From: Penium margaritaceum
Taxonomy: Eukaryota; Streptophyta; Zygnematophyceae; Desmidiales; Peniaceae
Assembly (NCBI GenBank): GCA_023375785.1
Contig: SZWC01000033.1
Span: 309,776-373,775 of the forward strand
DNA length: 64,000 nucleotides
Direction of reading: 5' to 3'
Positions 23,255-34,874 of this stretch are shown piece after piece. The first letter of the stretch is position 1. Each line of letters begins with the position of its first letter. The notes under the pieces were generated by a model that was not told where the DNA came from, did no database searches, and worked only from the letters and a program-made list of their open reading frames with translations. The translations under genes were made by a program, and so were the position numbers.

Positions 23255-26180
23255 AGGACAACTATAACGCGAGTCACAAATGGTCAGAGGGGGAAACAAT
23301 GGTCTTGTAATAATAGTTTTTAACTATCAAGTACAACGACCTTCAATAAGCTGTAGCACGGTGTGGGTACCATGCACAATGACCGACCAAAATAGGTATA
23401 CGTACTACTTTTGACGAAAGCAATCCGCTGTATGTGGTTAACATTGACAACTCGTAATACGTGTCACGAATGGTCAGAGGGGGGAAACAATGGTTTGGGA
23501 ACACCAGGTATCAACTAGCAAGTACACTGTCCTTCAATAAGTAGTGGAACGGTGTGGCTACCATGTAGAATGACCAACCAAAGTAAGCATATGTCACTGA
23601 CCATGACCAGAAATGTCACCACGTGTGATCACCTTTGACAACTCATAATATGAGTCACAAATAGTCAGAGGGGGAAACAATGGTTTGTGAATACTAGTTA
23701 TTGATTAGCAAGTACAAAGACCTTCAATATGTAGTGGCACAGCGTGGGTACCATGCACAGTGACCAACAAAAGTATGCATGTGTCACAGACCATGACCAA
23801 AAATGTCACCATGTGTGGTCACCTTTGACAACTCATAACATGAGTTACAAATAGTCAGAGGGGGATACAATGGTTTGTGAATACTAGTTGTTGATTTTCA
23901 ACATGTAGTGGCACAGTGTGGCTACCATGCACAGTGGCCAACCAAAGTATGCATTTGTCACTGACCATGACCAAAGAATTTCACTTCATGTGGTCAACGA
24001 TGGCAACTCACAACACGAGTCACAGATGTTCAGAGGGGGTAACAATGGTTTGGGAACACTGGCTATCAACTATAAAGCACAAAGACCTTCAATACCTAGT
24101 GACACGGCGTGGCAACCATGTACAGTGACAAACCAAAGTAGGCATATGCTACTAACCACGACCAAAATAATTTTACTGTGTGTGGTCAATGTTGAGAACT
24201 CATAACACGAGTCACAAATGGTCAGAGGGGGAAACAATGGGTTGGGAACACTAGTTATCAACTAGCAAGTACAAATACCCTCAACAAGTGGTGGCACGGT
24301 GTGGCCAGCATCCACAGTGACCAAACAAAGGATGCATACGTCACTGACTATCACCAAAGAAGTCCACTAGGTGTGGTCAACGTTGACAACTCATAACACG
24401 AGTCACAAATGAACAGACGCAGAGACAATGGTTTGGAAACCCTTTGTGCTTACCAGAAAGGAAAGGAAACTTCAATACGTAGAGGCATGGTATGGCTACT
24501 ATGCACACCGAACAACCAAACCATGCATATGTCATTGACCAAGACCAAAGAATTTCAGTATGGGCAGTCAACGTTCACAACCCATAACAGGAGTTACAAA
24601 TGATCAAAGGGGGAAATTGTGGTTTTGGAGTATTAGCTTTCAACTAACAAGTACAACAATCTTCGATAAGTAGTGGCATGGTATGGCTACCATGCACAAT
24701 GACCGACCAAATTAGGCATATGTACTGCCTTAGACCAACAAAATTGCTATGTGTGGTCAACGTTGACACCTCATAATACGATCCACAAATGGTCAGAGGG
24801 GGAAACAATGATGTGGGAACACCAAGTATCAACTCAAGCACAGGGACATTCAATAAGTAGTGGCACGGTGTGGCTACCATGTACAACGACCAACCAAAGT
24901 AGGCATGTGTCACTGACCATGACCAAACAATGTCACTATGTATGGTCAACTTTGACAACTCAGAACACGAGTCATGAATGGTCAAAAGGGGAAACAATGC
25001 GTTGTGAATACTAGTTATGGGTCAGGAAGTACAAAGATCTTCAGTATGTAGTGGCGTTGTGTGGATACCATGCACACTGACAAACCAAAGTATACAAATG
25101 TCACTGACCATGACTAAAGAATTTCACTTCACGTGGTCAACGCAGACAACTCACAACAAGAGTCACAGATAGTCAGAGGGGGTAACAATGGTTTGGGAAC
25201 ACGGGCTATAAACAAGAAAGCACAAATACCTTCACTACGTAGTGACACGGCGTGGTAACCATGTACAGTGACAAACCAAAGTGGGCATATGCCACTAACC
25301 ATGACCAAAGGAGTTTCACAGTGTGTGGTCAACATTGAAACTGATAACACGAGTCACACATGGTCAGAGGGGAAAAGAGTGGGTTGGGAAAACTAGTTAT
25401 CTTCTAGCAATTACAAACACATTCAACAAGTAGTGTCACGTTGTGGCTAGCGTGCACAGTGACCAACCAAACGATGCATACGTCATTGACTATGATAAAA
25501 GAAAACCACTATGTTTGGTCAACATTGACTACTCATAACACAAGTCACAAGTGGTCAGAGGGAGAGACAATGGTTTGGGAACCCTATCTATTGACTAGAA
25601 AGGACAAAGAACTTCAATACGTAGTTGCTTGGTGTGGCTACTATACACACCAAACAACCAAACAAGGCATATGTCACCGAACATGAGCAAAGAATTTCAA
25701 TATGGGTGGTCAACATTCACAACCCATAACAGGAGTCACAACTGGTCAGAGGGGGGAAACAATGGTTTCGGAATATTCGTTTTCAACTAGCAAGTACAAC
25801 GACCTTCAATAATTAGTTGCACGGTGTGGCCACCATGCACAATGACCGACCAAAGTAGGCATATGTACTAGCTTTGACCAAAGAAATCCGCTTTGTGTGG
25901 TCAACAACAAAAACTCATAATACAAGTGAAAAATGGTCTGAGGGGGAAACAATTGTTTGGGAACACTATGTATACACTACCAAGCACAAGGACCTTCAAC
26001 AAGTAGTCGCACGGTGTGGCTACCATGTAAAATGACCAGCCAAAGTAGGCATGTGTCACTGACCATGACCAAAGAATGTCACGATGTGTGGTCAACTTTG
26101 ACAACTCATAACACGAGCCACAAATGGTTAGAGGGGGAAACAATGGTTTGTGAATACTACTCATTGATTAACAAGTAGAA
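23255..26180. repeat. ~190-bp satellite array, block 4
   Basis: Satellite in unit 1 between the hAT copy and the LTR-derived element. It has the same six monomer types and is collinear with 42,933-45,683. Near 23,590-23,900 one M6-like monomer is repeated (TGTCACCAYGTGTG twice). No gene is seen. Confidence 0.9.
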
Positions 26181-26783
26181 TGCCGTGAAGCAGGTATGAG
26201 AGTGGTGGTACCAGAAGCAGGTAGAAGCATCGGACCATGCATGAGTATGTTGGGAAAGTGACGGAAGCAAGAGCGGTCCTGAGGAGTTAATTGCAGACTT
26301 GAGAGAGGTTGACATGTGAGGGAGGGGAGGTAGATGAGCTGCTGTGAGAAAGCGAAAGTGAGATGAGTGATAGCTGACTAAGCGGATGAGTGAGAGTGAT
26401 GGAGCAAAAAGCTGAGAACTGTGCAAGGCTGGCAAAGGCAAGGTATGCAAGGTGCGAGCTGAGCGAAGACACAACGGGGAAGCCGCGGAACCAAAGGGGA
26501 ACAGGATGGAGAGAACTGTTCTGGTTAAGCTCAAGGGAATGAACATCCCTTGTAATATATTGCAGAACAGGACAGGGGCATCACAACGGCTTCTGCTTTG
26601 CTAGCCGGACGCGATTGCGGTGTGGTCGCAGTTATCAGGGGCGGCTTACCTCTAGGTTACTAATCGTGACCAACAATCCGTTTGCGAGGTGGTCCATAGT
26701 GGCTCAATGCCGGGCCTGAACCATTTATTGAGATCTCGGATTATCCAAGGAAAGATGTCAGTGTTGACTTCAGTATTCCAACA
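26181..26783 (-). repeat. LTR of the LTR-derived element, copy 1
   Basis: Begins TGTTGGAATA on the minus strand and ends CACGGCA, giving TG...CA ends. The start is set by the adjacent tract AAGGGGGGC. The left flank is an M6 satellite monomer. Confidence 0.75.
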
Positions 26784-26804
26784 GCCCCCCTTGAAGTCAA
26801 CACT
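26760..26804. other. Hairpin spanning polypurine tract and LTR start, copy 1
   Basis: CAGTGTTGACTTCA and TGAAGTCAACACTG form a 14-bp perfect inverted repeat around a loop that contains the LTR end (TTCCAACA) and the C-run that is the polypurine tract in the element's sense. Copy 2 keeps the pairing with a different base pair. Confidence 0.8.
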
Positions 26805-29179
26805 GGGAGGAAGGTGATGCACTGGGCGGATACAGGGTTTGCCAGATCTCAGAGAATCATTCATGTGGGTGGCGGATAAGTGGGTGAAGAGAGTGGTGAG
26901 TGGTGACGATGAGCATCTCCTTCAGAAGTGCTTTGACCCAGTCCGCACCAAGAAGGGATATTGAGTCCAGGAGACCAAGTAGTACCTGTCGGAGACTGAA
27001 TTTGGGAAATGGAAGTCGTACCAGGTTGAGGAGTAGTTGAACTCTCCATTGATGGTAGTTTGTGGAAGCATCTCTTTTCCTTTGCATTTGGGGGGAATGT
27101 CATAGACAATATGGAAGATGAGTGACAATGTAGATCAGTGTGCTGTTGGGTGTTGAACAGTCAATGAAGTAAATTGGCTTCACTGAAGGTTGAACACGAA
27201 GAAGAGCATTGATTGTGTTGTTGCTCATGGTTTGTTCCAGTGTAGGGAATGCCAAAGGGAAACGTTGATTCATCAAGGTCATTTGTTGAGTTGACCTTGA
27301 TGAGGATGTTGTTCCAATGGGATACCGCCGAGATCTCATTCACCTTGGCATGGTCCCTTAGAGAGGTGATGGTGAAGATGGTGGGTGCAAGAGATGGAGG
27401 GCGCTACCACAACACCACTTCCCAAAGAGTGCTCGGTCACAGCAAACTCTTAGAGTCAAAGAGAATGCAGAGAGGCGCAGTCTTCTCAGTAGTCAGATCC
27501 ACGGATACAGTGGCTTGTTCCACCGGTTAGCTTGCTTGAGCAGGGAGACGGGTGGTGTCCGGTTTCAGTGGTGCCACCTCGGTAGATTGCCCTTCAGCAA
27601 CAAATGCAAGTGGTTCAGTGGTAGGGTTGGGACCGCCCACACTGAGGAAATATTGGAGTGGTGTAGGTGGAGGTGGAGGAGAAAATTGAAGGTGAGGTGG
27701 ACCCGGTGGTGAAACTTTGTGCGCTCGAGGAAGTTTTGGCGTGGGTGGATGTGGTCGCAACTCGGGCAATGCAATCGGGCGGATCTTTGTACCGAGCAGA
27801 AGATGGTGGGGAAAGCAGAGAAGCGAGTAACGATTGAGTGGGAACACAGGAGAAACCACGTGCGCTGCTGATGTTTTTAGCGTGGGGGCGGGTCGTTGCG
27901 GAATGGGCAATGCGACCGAGCGGATCAGTGTGCCGAGCAGAAGATGATAGAGAAGGCCAAAGAGCGATTGATGATTTGAGTGGGCGCAGGGACGACACCA
28001 CATGCGCTGTTGAGATAGAGGGATAGGATGCCGCAAGGGGAAGGCTGGGGCCAAAGCGCCGCAAGAAATCTGCTGCCCGCGTGAGTGCAGGCTCCCGCAA
28101 AGTGGGCACCTGGCTCGTGCAAGTCTTTGTACTGGCCACAAATGCTGATGATGCGGAGGCTGAAGTTGATGATGGCGGAGCGGCTGCACGGGCGAGACGC
28201 GTGCGCTGCAGGAAGTTTCGGTGTGGGTGCGGGTTGTCGCGCAACAGGCAATGCGACCGGGCAGATCCTTGTGCCGAACGGAAAGCAATGCAAAGGAAAG
28301 AAGAGGCGGCTAATGGCTGAGTGGGCGGAGGGAATAAACCACGTGCGCTGCGAAAGGTTTTTTGTCGTGGGCATAGGTCGTTGCCGAAAGGGCGATACGA
28401 CCGGGCGAATCCTTGTGCCCAGCTGAGAGTGATGCGGAGGTAAAACAAAAGAAGGCAGAGGTGGCGCGGACGATGCAGAGGACGACGGGCAATGCAAGAA
28501 GGGTAGTTTAAGCAAGAGTTGGAGCAAGAGGTTGGGGTGATTATGACAATGAGGCATGCAGAAAATGAAGATGAAGATGACGATGACGTGAGGGGAAGAC
28601 CGATGAATGGAGTGGCGGAGGGGGTGGATGGAGGTAGATGATGGCGGTGTGGTGGGAGGCACAGGCAAGGCAACCGAGTGCTTTACTTTCAGGAGAGTGA
28701 CCGATTGTTCCCCACTTGGCCCGAGACCAACAGGCAGGGAGACTGGTGGTGTCCGATATCCTGGTATCTAGAGGAAGTTGGTTGCAACAGAGCAAGTCAT
28801 GTGGTGAGCAGAACCATGATTCCGCTGATGTCAGAAGAGTGACGGCTCGTTCCCCAGTTGGCTCACATTGGGAGCAAGAAGACTGGTGGTGTCTGATATC
28901 CTGGTGGCGGGAGTTGCACAGGATGGCAAGCGATGTAAGACGGCGGCGCGAGAATGGGGCTCGAGAGAAAGGATGCAGAGGAGCTGAGGAGGTTGACGCT
29001 GATGCAGTAGAGGTGACTGATGAGAGGAAAAGGGCGGAGGTGCTTGTGGAGACTGAGGAGATGAGCTGCAGTGGATGGCAAACAGCAGGAAGCTTCCGGG
29101 TAGTTGATGGCAAGCAGTGACTCAGGAACTACTTGCGGCTGTTGTACATGATAAGTCACCAAGAATTGGCCACGGGCTC

Positions 29180-32100
29180 GAATGGTTGCGAGTGGTTATG
29201 AGTTGTTGCAAGTGCTTGCAAGTGGTTGTGAGTGCTTATAAGTGGTTGCGACTGTTAGCGAGTGGTTGTGAGTGGTTGCAAGTGGTTTTCAGTGGTTGAG
29301 GGTGCTAAGTGTGGTTCCGTGGTTGCGAGTGGTTGCGAGTGGTTGCCAGTGGTTGCAAGTGGTTGCAAGTGGTTGCAAGTGGTTGCGAATGGTTGCGAGT
29401 TGTTGCCTATAGTTCCAAGTGGTTGCCAGTGGTTGTGAGTGGTTGCGCGTGGCTGCGAATGTTTGCAAGTGGTTGCAAGTGCTTGCAAGTGTTTGCGAGT
29501 GGTTACAAGTCGTTGCCAGTAGTTGCAAGTGGCTGCGAATGGTTGCGAGTGGTTGCTAGTTGTTGCGCGTCATTGCAATTGGTTGCAAGTGGTCGTGAGT
29601 GGTTGCGAGTGGTTGCAAGTGGTTGCAAGTGGTTGCAAGTGGTTGCAAGAGGTTGCAAGAGGTTGCACATGGTTGCAAGTGGCTGCACGTGGTTGCGAGT
29701 GGTTACGAGTGGTTGCGAGTGGTTGCAAGTGGTTGTGAGTGGTAGTGACTTGTTGCCAGTGGTTGCGTGTGCTTGCAAGTGGTTGTGAGTAGTTGTGAGT
29801 GGTTGCAAGTGGTTGCAAGTAGTTTTTAGTGGTTGCAAGTGATTGCAAGTGGTTGTACGTGGTTGCAAATGGTTGCGAGTGGTTGCGAATGGTTCCGAGT
29901 GGTCATAAGGGGTTGCAAGTGGTTGTGAGTGCTTGCAAGTGGTTGTGAGTGCCTGCGGGTGGTTGCGAGTGGTTACGAGGGGTTCTTAGTGGTTGCGAGT
30001 GGTTGCAAATGAAGGTAAGTGGTTGCAAGTGGTTTCAAGTGGTTGCAAGTGGTTGTGAGTGGTTGCGAGTGGTTGCAAGTGGTTGTGAGTGGTTGCAATT
30101 GGTTGCGAGTGGTTGTGAGTGATTGCGATTGATTGCAAGTGGTTGTGAGTGGTTGCAGGTGGTTGCGAGTGGTTGCAAGTGGTTCTGAGTGGTTGTGAGT
30201 GGTTGTGAGTGGTTGCGAGTACTTGCAAGTGGTTGTGAGTGGTTGTGAGTGGTTGTAAGTGGTTGCGAGTGGTTGCGAGTGGTTCCAATTGGATACAAGT
30301 GGTTGCAAGTGGTTGCGAGTGGTTGCAAGTGGCTGTGAGTGGTTGCGAGTCGATACGAGTGATCGGGAGTAGTTGTAAGTGTTTGCAGTGGTTGCATGTG
30401 CCTGCAAGTACCTGCAAGTGCTTGCAAGTTGTTGCAAGTGATTGCAAGTGGTTGCGNNNNNNNNNNNNNNNNNNNNNNNNNNNNNNNNNNNNNNNNNNNN
30501 NNNNNNNNNNNNNNNNNNNNNNNNNNNNNNNNNNNNNNNNNNNNNNNNNNNNNNNNNNNNNNNNNNNNNNNNNNNNNNNNNNNNNNNNNNNNNNNNNNNN
30601 NNNNNNNNNNNNNNNNNNNNNNNNNGAGTGGTTGCAAGTGGCTGTGAGTGGTTGCAGTGGTTGCGAGTGGTTGCGAGTGATTGTGAGTGGTTGCAAGTGG
30701 CTGTGAGTGGTTGCGAGTCGATACGAGTGATCGGGAGTAGTTGTAAGTGTTTGCAGTGGTTGCATGTGCCTGCAAGTACCTGCAAGTGCTTGCAAGTTGT
30801 TGCAAGTGATTGCAAGTGGTTGCGAGTGGCTGCGAGTGGTTGCGAGTGGTTGTGAGTGGTTGGGAGTAGTTGGGAGTGGTTGCGAGTGGCTGCAAGTGGT
30901 TGTGAGTGCTTTTGAGTGGTCTCGAATGGTTGCGAGTGCTTGCCAGTTCTTACGAGTGGTTGCGAGTGGTTGTGAATGGTTGCAAGTGGTTGCAAGTGGT
31001 TGCGAGTGGTTGCGATTGGTTGCAAGTGGTTGCAACTGGTTGCGAGTGGTTGCGGGTGATTGCAAGTTGTTAAGAGTGGTTGTGAGTGGCTGGGAGTGGT
31101 TGTGAGTGGTTGCGAGTGGTTGTGACAGGTTTTGAGTGGTTGGGAATGGTTGCAAGTGGTTGCGAGTGGTTGCAAGTGGTTGCGAGTGGTTGCAATGGTT
31201 GTGACTGCTTGCAAGTGGTTGCAAGTGCATATACGAGGTTGCAAATGGTTGCAAGTGGTTGCGAGTGGTTGCAAGGTGTTGTGAGTGGTTGAGACTGATT
31301 GCGAGCGGTTGCGAGTGGTTGCGAGTGGTTACGGGTGGTTGCAAGTTGTTAAGAGTGGTTGCGATTGGTTGTGGGTGGTTGCGAGTGGTTGCAAGTGGTT
31401 GCGAGTGGTTGGAAGTGGTTGCGAGTGGTTGCGAGTGGTTAAGAGTGTTTGCAAGTGGTTGTGAGTGCTTATAAGCGGTTCCGACTGGTTGCAAGTGGTT
31501 GCGAGTAGTTGCAAGTGGTTGTGAGTAGTTGAGAGTGACTAATGTGGTTCCGTGGTTGCGAGTGGTTGCGAGTGGTTGCGAGTGGTTGCGAGTGATTGCA
31601 AGTGGTTGCAAGTGGTTGCGAGTGGTTGCGAATGGTTGCAAGTAGTTGCGTATAGTTGCAGGTGGTTGCAAGTGGTTGTGAGAAGTTGCGCGTGGTTGTG
31701 AATGTTTGCAAGTGGTTGCCAGTGTTTGCAAGTGGTTGTGAGTGGTGGCAAGTGGTATCAAGTGGTCGCGAGTGGTAGCGAGTGGTTGCCAGTGGTTGCG
31801 CGTTGTTACAATTGGTTGCAAGTGGTTGTGAGTGGTTGCGAGTGGTTGCAAGTGGTTGCAAGTGGTTGCAAGTCGTTGCACATGGTTGCAAGTAGCTGCG
31901 AGTGGTTGCGAATGTTTACACATGGATGTGAGTGGTTGCAAGTGGTTGTGAGTGGTTTTGACTTGTTGCGAATGGTTGCGTGTACTTGCAAGTGGTTGTG
32001 AGTGGTTGTGAGTGGTTGCAAGTTGTTGCAAGCGGCTTGGAGTGGTTGCGAGTGATTGCAAGTGGCTGCACGTGGTTGCGAAATGTTGCGAGTGTTGCGA

Positions 32101-32734
32101 ATGCTTCCGAGTGGTCACAAGTGGTTGCGAGTGCATGTGCGTGCTTGCAAGTGGTTGTGAGTGCGTGCAGGTGGTCGTGAGCGGCTACGAGGGGCTATGA
32201 GTGGTTGCGATTGGTTGCGAATGGTTGTGAGTGGATGCAAGTGGTTGCAAGTGGTTGCAAATGGTTGCGAGTGGTTGCGAGTGGTTGCAAGTGGTTGTGA
32301 GTGGTTGGGAGCGGTTGCGAGTGATTGTGAGTGGTTGCAAGTGTTTGCGAGTGGTTGCGAGTGGTTTTGAGTGGTTGCAAGTGGTTGAAAGCGGTTGCAA
32401 GTGGTTGCGAGTGGTTATGACTGGTTGCGAGTGGTTGGAAGTGGTTGTGAGTGATTGTGAGTGGTTGCAAGTGGTTGCGAGTGATTATGACTGGTTGCGA
32501 GTGGTTGGAAGTGGTTGTGAGTGATTGTGAGTGGTTGCAAGTGGTTGTCAGTGGTTGCGAGTGGTTGCGAGTGGTTGCGAGTGGTTTTGAGTGGTTGCAA
32601 GTGGTTGCAAATGGCTGGGAGTGGTTTTAAGTGGTTGCGAGTTATTTCAAGTGGTTGCAAGTGGTTGCGAATAGATGCAAGTGGTTGTGATTGGTTGCAA
32701 GTGGTTGAGAGTCGTTGCAGGTGGTTGCAGGTGG
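29180..32734. repeat. 10-bp minisatellite array, unit 1
   Basis: Tandem decamers of consensus GTGGTTGCGA for ~3.55 kb, interrupted by a gap. Most copies read GCGA, GCAA or GTGA at the end of the unit. A landmark GTGGTTCCGT occurs at 29311 and 31544, showing a ~2.2 kb super-repeat. A 70-bp duplication is visible at ~32,410/32,480. The array is collinear with 48,685 to ~51,800 of unit 2. Long open frames here come from the stop-poor repeat and are not genes. Confidence 0.95.
30457..30625. other. Assembly gap (169 N) in minisatellite
   Basis: About 110 bp before the gap (from ~30,345) is found again at ~30,713-30,825 after it, offset 368 bp. Confidence 0.95.
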
Positions 32735-33874
32735 GCATGCCCCACTATTCGGTTGGTACACCCTGCGGTGGCTGTCTCATCCCCCTTTCTTCCTTTGCTG
32801 AAGGTGGGCATTCCGCGGGCAGGTGTCCCAGTGGTGGTTGGTCTCGATGGGCAGTCCCCAAGGTTGGCTCCTTGGATACATATGGAGGCGGAGCGGTTTC
32901 CATTCCTGCTAGGGGCGCGGACGGTAGGTAATCTTCCTCTACCGCCCCTTGCGGCTGCATTCCGCCGCGCGGCTGGCAGACTGGTCCTTGGTATGCCAGT
33001 GATCTCCCGGTCTCGGAGAGTCCGTCCGCTGGCGGTGGCACATTGGAAAACCACCTGTGCTCCATAGAGTCGTTGGCCTGGAGCTGGTGGGTCCCGCACA
33101 CATCTTGGCTGTGTACGCTTTCCACCTCCACGCGGTCCTGCAGCGCGTTCATGATATGCCGCCAGTGTAGCTGTTCCAGCCACTCGGTGACTCTTCGGTG
33201 CTATCCCAGTGGGTCTGCGCCGGGCGATGAACTGACATGCGTGCGAGAGGGTGTGGGTGAGGTGTCCCTACTGCCCGCCTCCGTGGCTGCACACCGCGGC
33301 AAGAAGTGGCGTACAGAAGCTTGCTGTGAATGTGACTGGTGCCGCCTCCACGTATCCTGATGCACAAAGCTGGCCGCCGACATGTATGACTGAATCTGAA
33401 GGCTCGTGCAGTTCTGCTAGCAAAGAGCAAGGAACTGTCCACGCTCACCGCACAATGACACTGATACCCCCAATTTTGCCGCGCAGTATTCTGCCTCCGC
33501 GGTCTCTAATTCCGCGTCTGGTCTGCTGCGCGGCTCTGCTGTTCCATGGTGGCTAGACAGCACCCGCTTTGATGCTCCTCCGCTACCTCTCCCAGTCTTC
33601 CGCGGATGCCTCACACCCTCTGGGTCTGCTCGTGGGTAGTGCTCCACGGCTCGCCCCTTGCCGGCACAAGAGTCCGCCACCTTGTGGCCCCTGACTCCTA
33701 CGCCCGCAGAACCTCGTTCCGTGGCTGTGCGCAAGGACGCGGAGTCACCGGCCACACCCTTCACCCAATTTGCATTTCCTGGTGATATAGGTTCTCAACG
33801 GAGTCCTTGTTGGACCCAGGATTGGGAGCGGGTTGAGAAGTCCGCCCCACACACACTCGGAGAGGAGGTATTAT

Positions 33875-33903
33875 GTCCTCCGCGGAAGGCCTCCGCGGAG
33901 GAC
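33875..33903. other. 12-bp-stem palindrome
   Basis: GTCCTCCGCGGA and TCCGCGGAGGAC face each other across AGGCC. It contains two CCGCGG sites. Confidence 0.85.
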
Positions 33904-34199
33904 AACCCAATGGCTCCCTTAACAGCTGCGGATCTCGGAATGGCCAAGCGGGAGTGTGTATCAGACTATCACTTGCGCGGATTGATGAGACAGGATGTGG
34001 CAATCTGATTCTGAACAAGTCAGGACTCTCAGGCTCATAAGTGGGAAGTAAGCTTTCATTAACTCAAATTGCACAAGATCAGACAAAGGGTAGGCATCTT
34101 TGGTCACACTAGTTCCTCCGCTACACTACTACCTTATATCTGCCAGATCTAGCTCTCTCAGATTCCTCCTACCACACTCTTCCCTTATGTTGGACTCCG

Positions 34200-34222
34200 C
34201 GCGGTGCGTGACACGCACCGCG
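34200..34222. other. 23-bp near-perfect palindrome
   Basis: CGCGGTGCGTG and CACGCACCGCG are separated by one base. Part of the arm (GCGCGGTGCGT) recurs near 34,350. Confidence 0.85.
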
Positions 34223-34874
34223 GGTCTCGTCCTTGATTTCACACGCACTCCACTACTTCTACATTTCCCTGTTCTTCTACCACTTCTTCCTCTACTCCGC
34301 GGCTTGAGTGCTCGCGGTCTCGTGTTCTTCCTTGAATCTTTGTCTTCGCGCGGTGCGTCCTCCCGGTACTCCTCCTTGATTACCGCTGCCCACCCTGAGT
34401 TCTCATTGGTCGAGCTTCTTCCTGCCGCCCTTTTCCTGACGTCTGGTTCTGCCGACGTGTGTCCTTGCACGTCCGATACTCCTCCTTCACTCCTGATTTT
34501 CTGCGGCTCGGTACATGTTTTCTACCCACCGCGGATTCTCACCCTGCCGTCCTGCCTCTTCTTGGCTACTCCGCGGCAACTGCTTCCAACTGCCGTAGAA
34601 AGGTCACCGTCGATTTCTGCTTCCTAGCGGCAACTTTCCCTGCCTTTTTCCTTCACCGCTGCTGCATTCCGCAACACCCCACGCTCCACTGCAATCATGT
34701 TGCAGGAGCCAGCATGCCTTGCGTGTTTTCCGATGCTCCACAGCTTCCCTTCAATCCTCCTCCACGGATCTCTAGCCGCGGACGACACGTTCTGCGGATT
34801 TGTGGGTCGCGGCGATTTTCCCTCCGCGAATCCATCTTCTCCTCAGAGGAGATGCAGTGAATCCCCACCTGACA

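Larger units (their letters stand above)
26181..29175 (-). mobile_element. Non-autonomous LTR-derived element, copy 1
   Basis: An LTR of 603 bp (26181-26783) lies on the minus strand, preceded in its own sense by a G-run polypurine tract. An internal region of ~2.4 kb follows with no gag or pol domain that I can recognise. The internal part has decayed ~140-147-bp tandem repeats (near 27,763, 27,903, 28,243, 28,390, and again 28,698 and 28,842). A long Pro/Ser/His-rich open stretch (27615-28673, minus) looks like a by-product of composition. No second LTR is present; the region runs straight into the decamer minisatellite. It resembles a large derivative without coding capacity, but the family is uncertain. 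Confidence 0.6.
32735..34874 (-). mobile_element. CCGCGG-rich LTR/gag-like fragment at the unit junction
   Basis: A 2.14 kb stretch unlike its neighbours, between the minisatellite of unit 1 and the satellite of unit 2. On the minus strand it begins TGTCAGGTGGGG (34874). A possible LTR end ACA falls at ~33996, giving an ~880-bp LTR candidate. The remainder reads as decayed gag-like sequence ending in GHLPAEC, reminiscent of a zinc knuckle. No primer site of standard type was seen and no target duplication is possible, since its two flanks differ. It is broken throughout. It holds 11 CCGCGG sites and two strong palindromes. An unrelated origin cannot be excluded. Confidence 0.4.

Noticed and set aside
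27615-28673. 352-codon Pro/Ser/His-rich minus-strand frame, with counterpart at 47068-48177
   Set aside because: It covers decayed ~145-bp tandem repeats, is low in complexity and matches no family. It was kept only as part of the LTR-derived element.
29973-32136. Very long minus-strand open frames (up to ~716 codons) in the decamer array
   Set aside because: The repeat is stop-poor in all frames and gives the same decapeptide in each. Part of the length is N. No start context or non-repeat domain is present.
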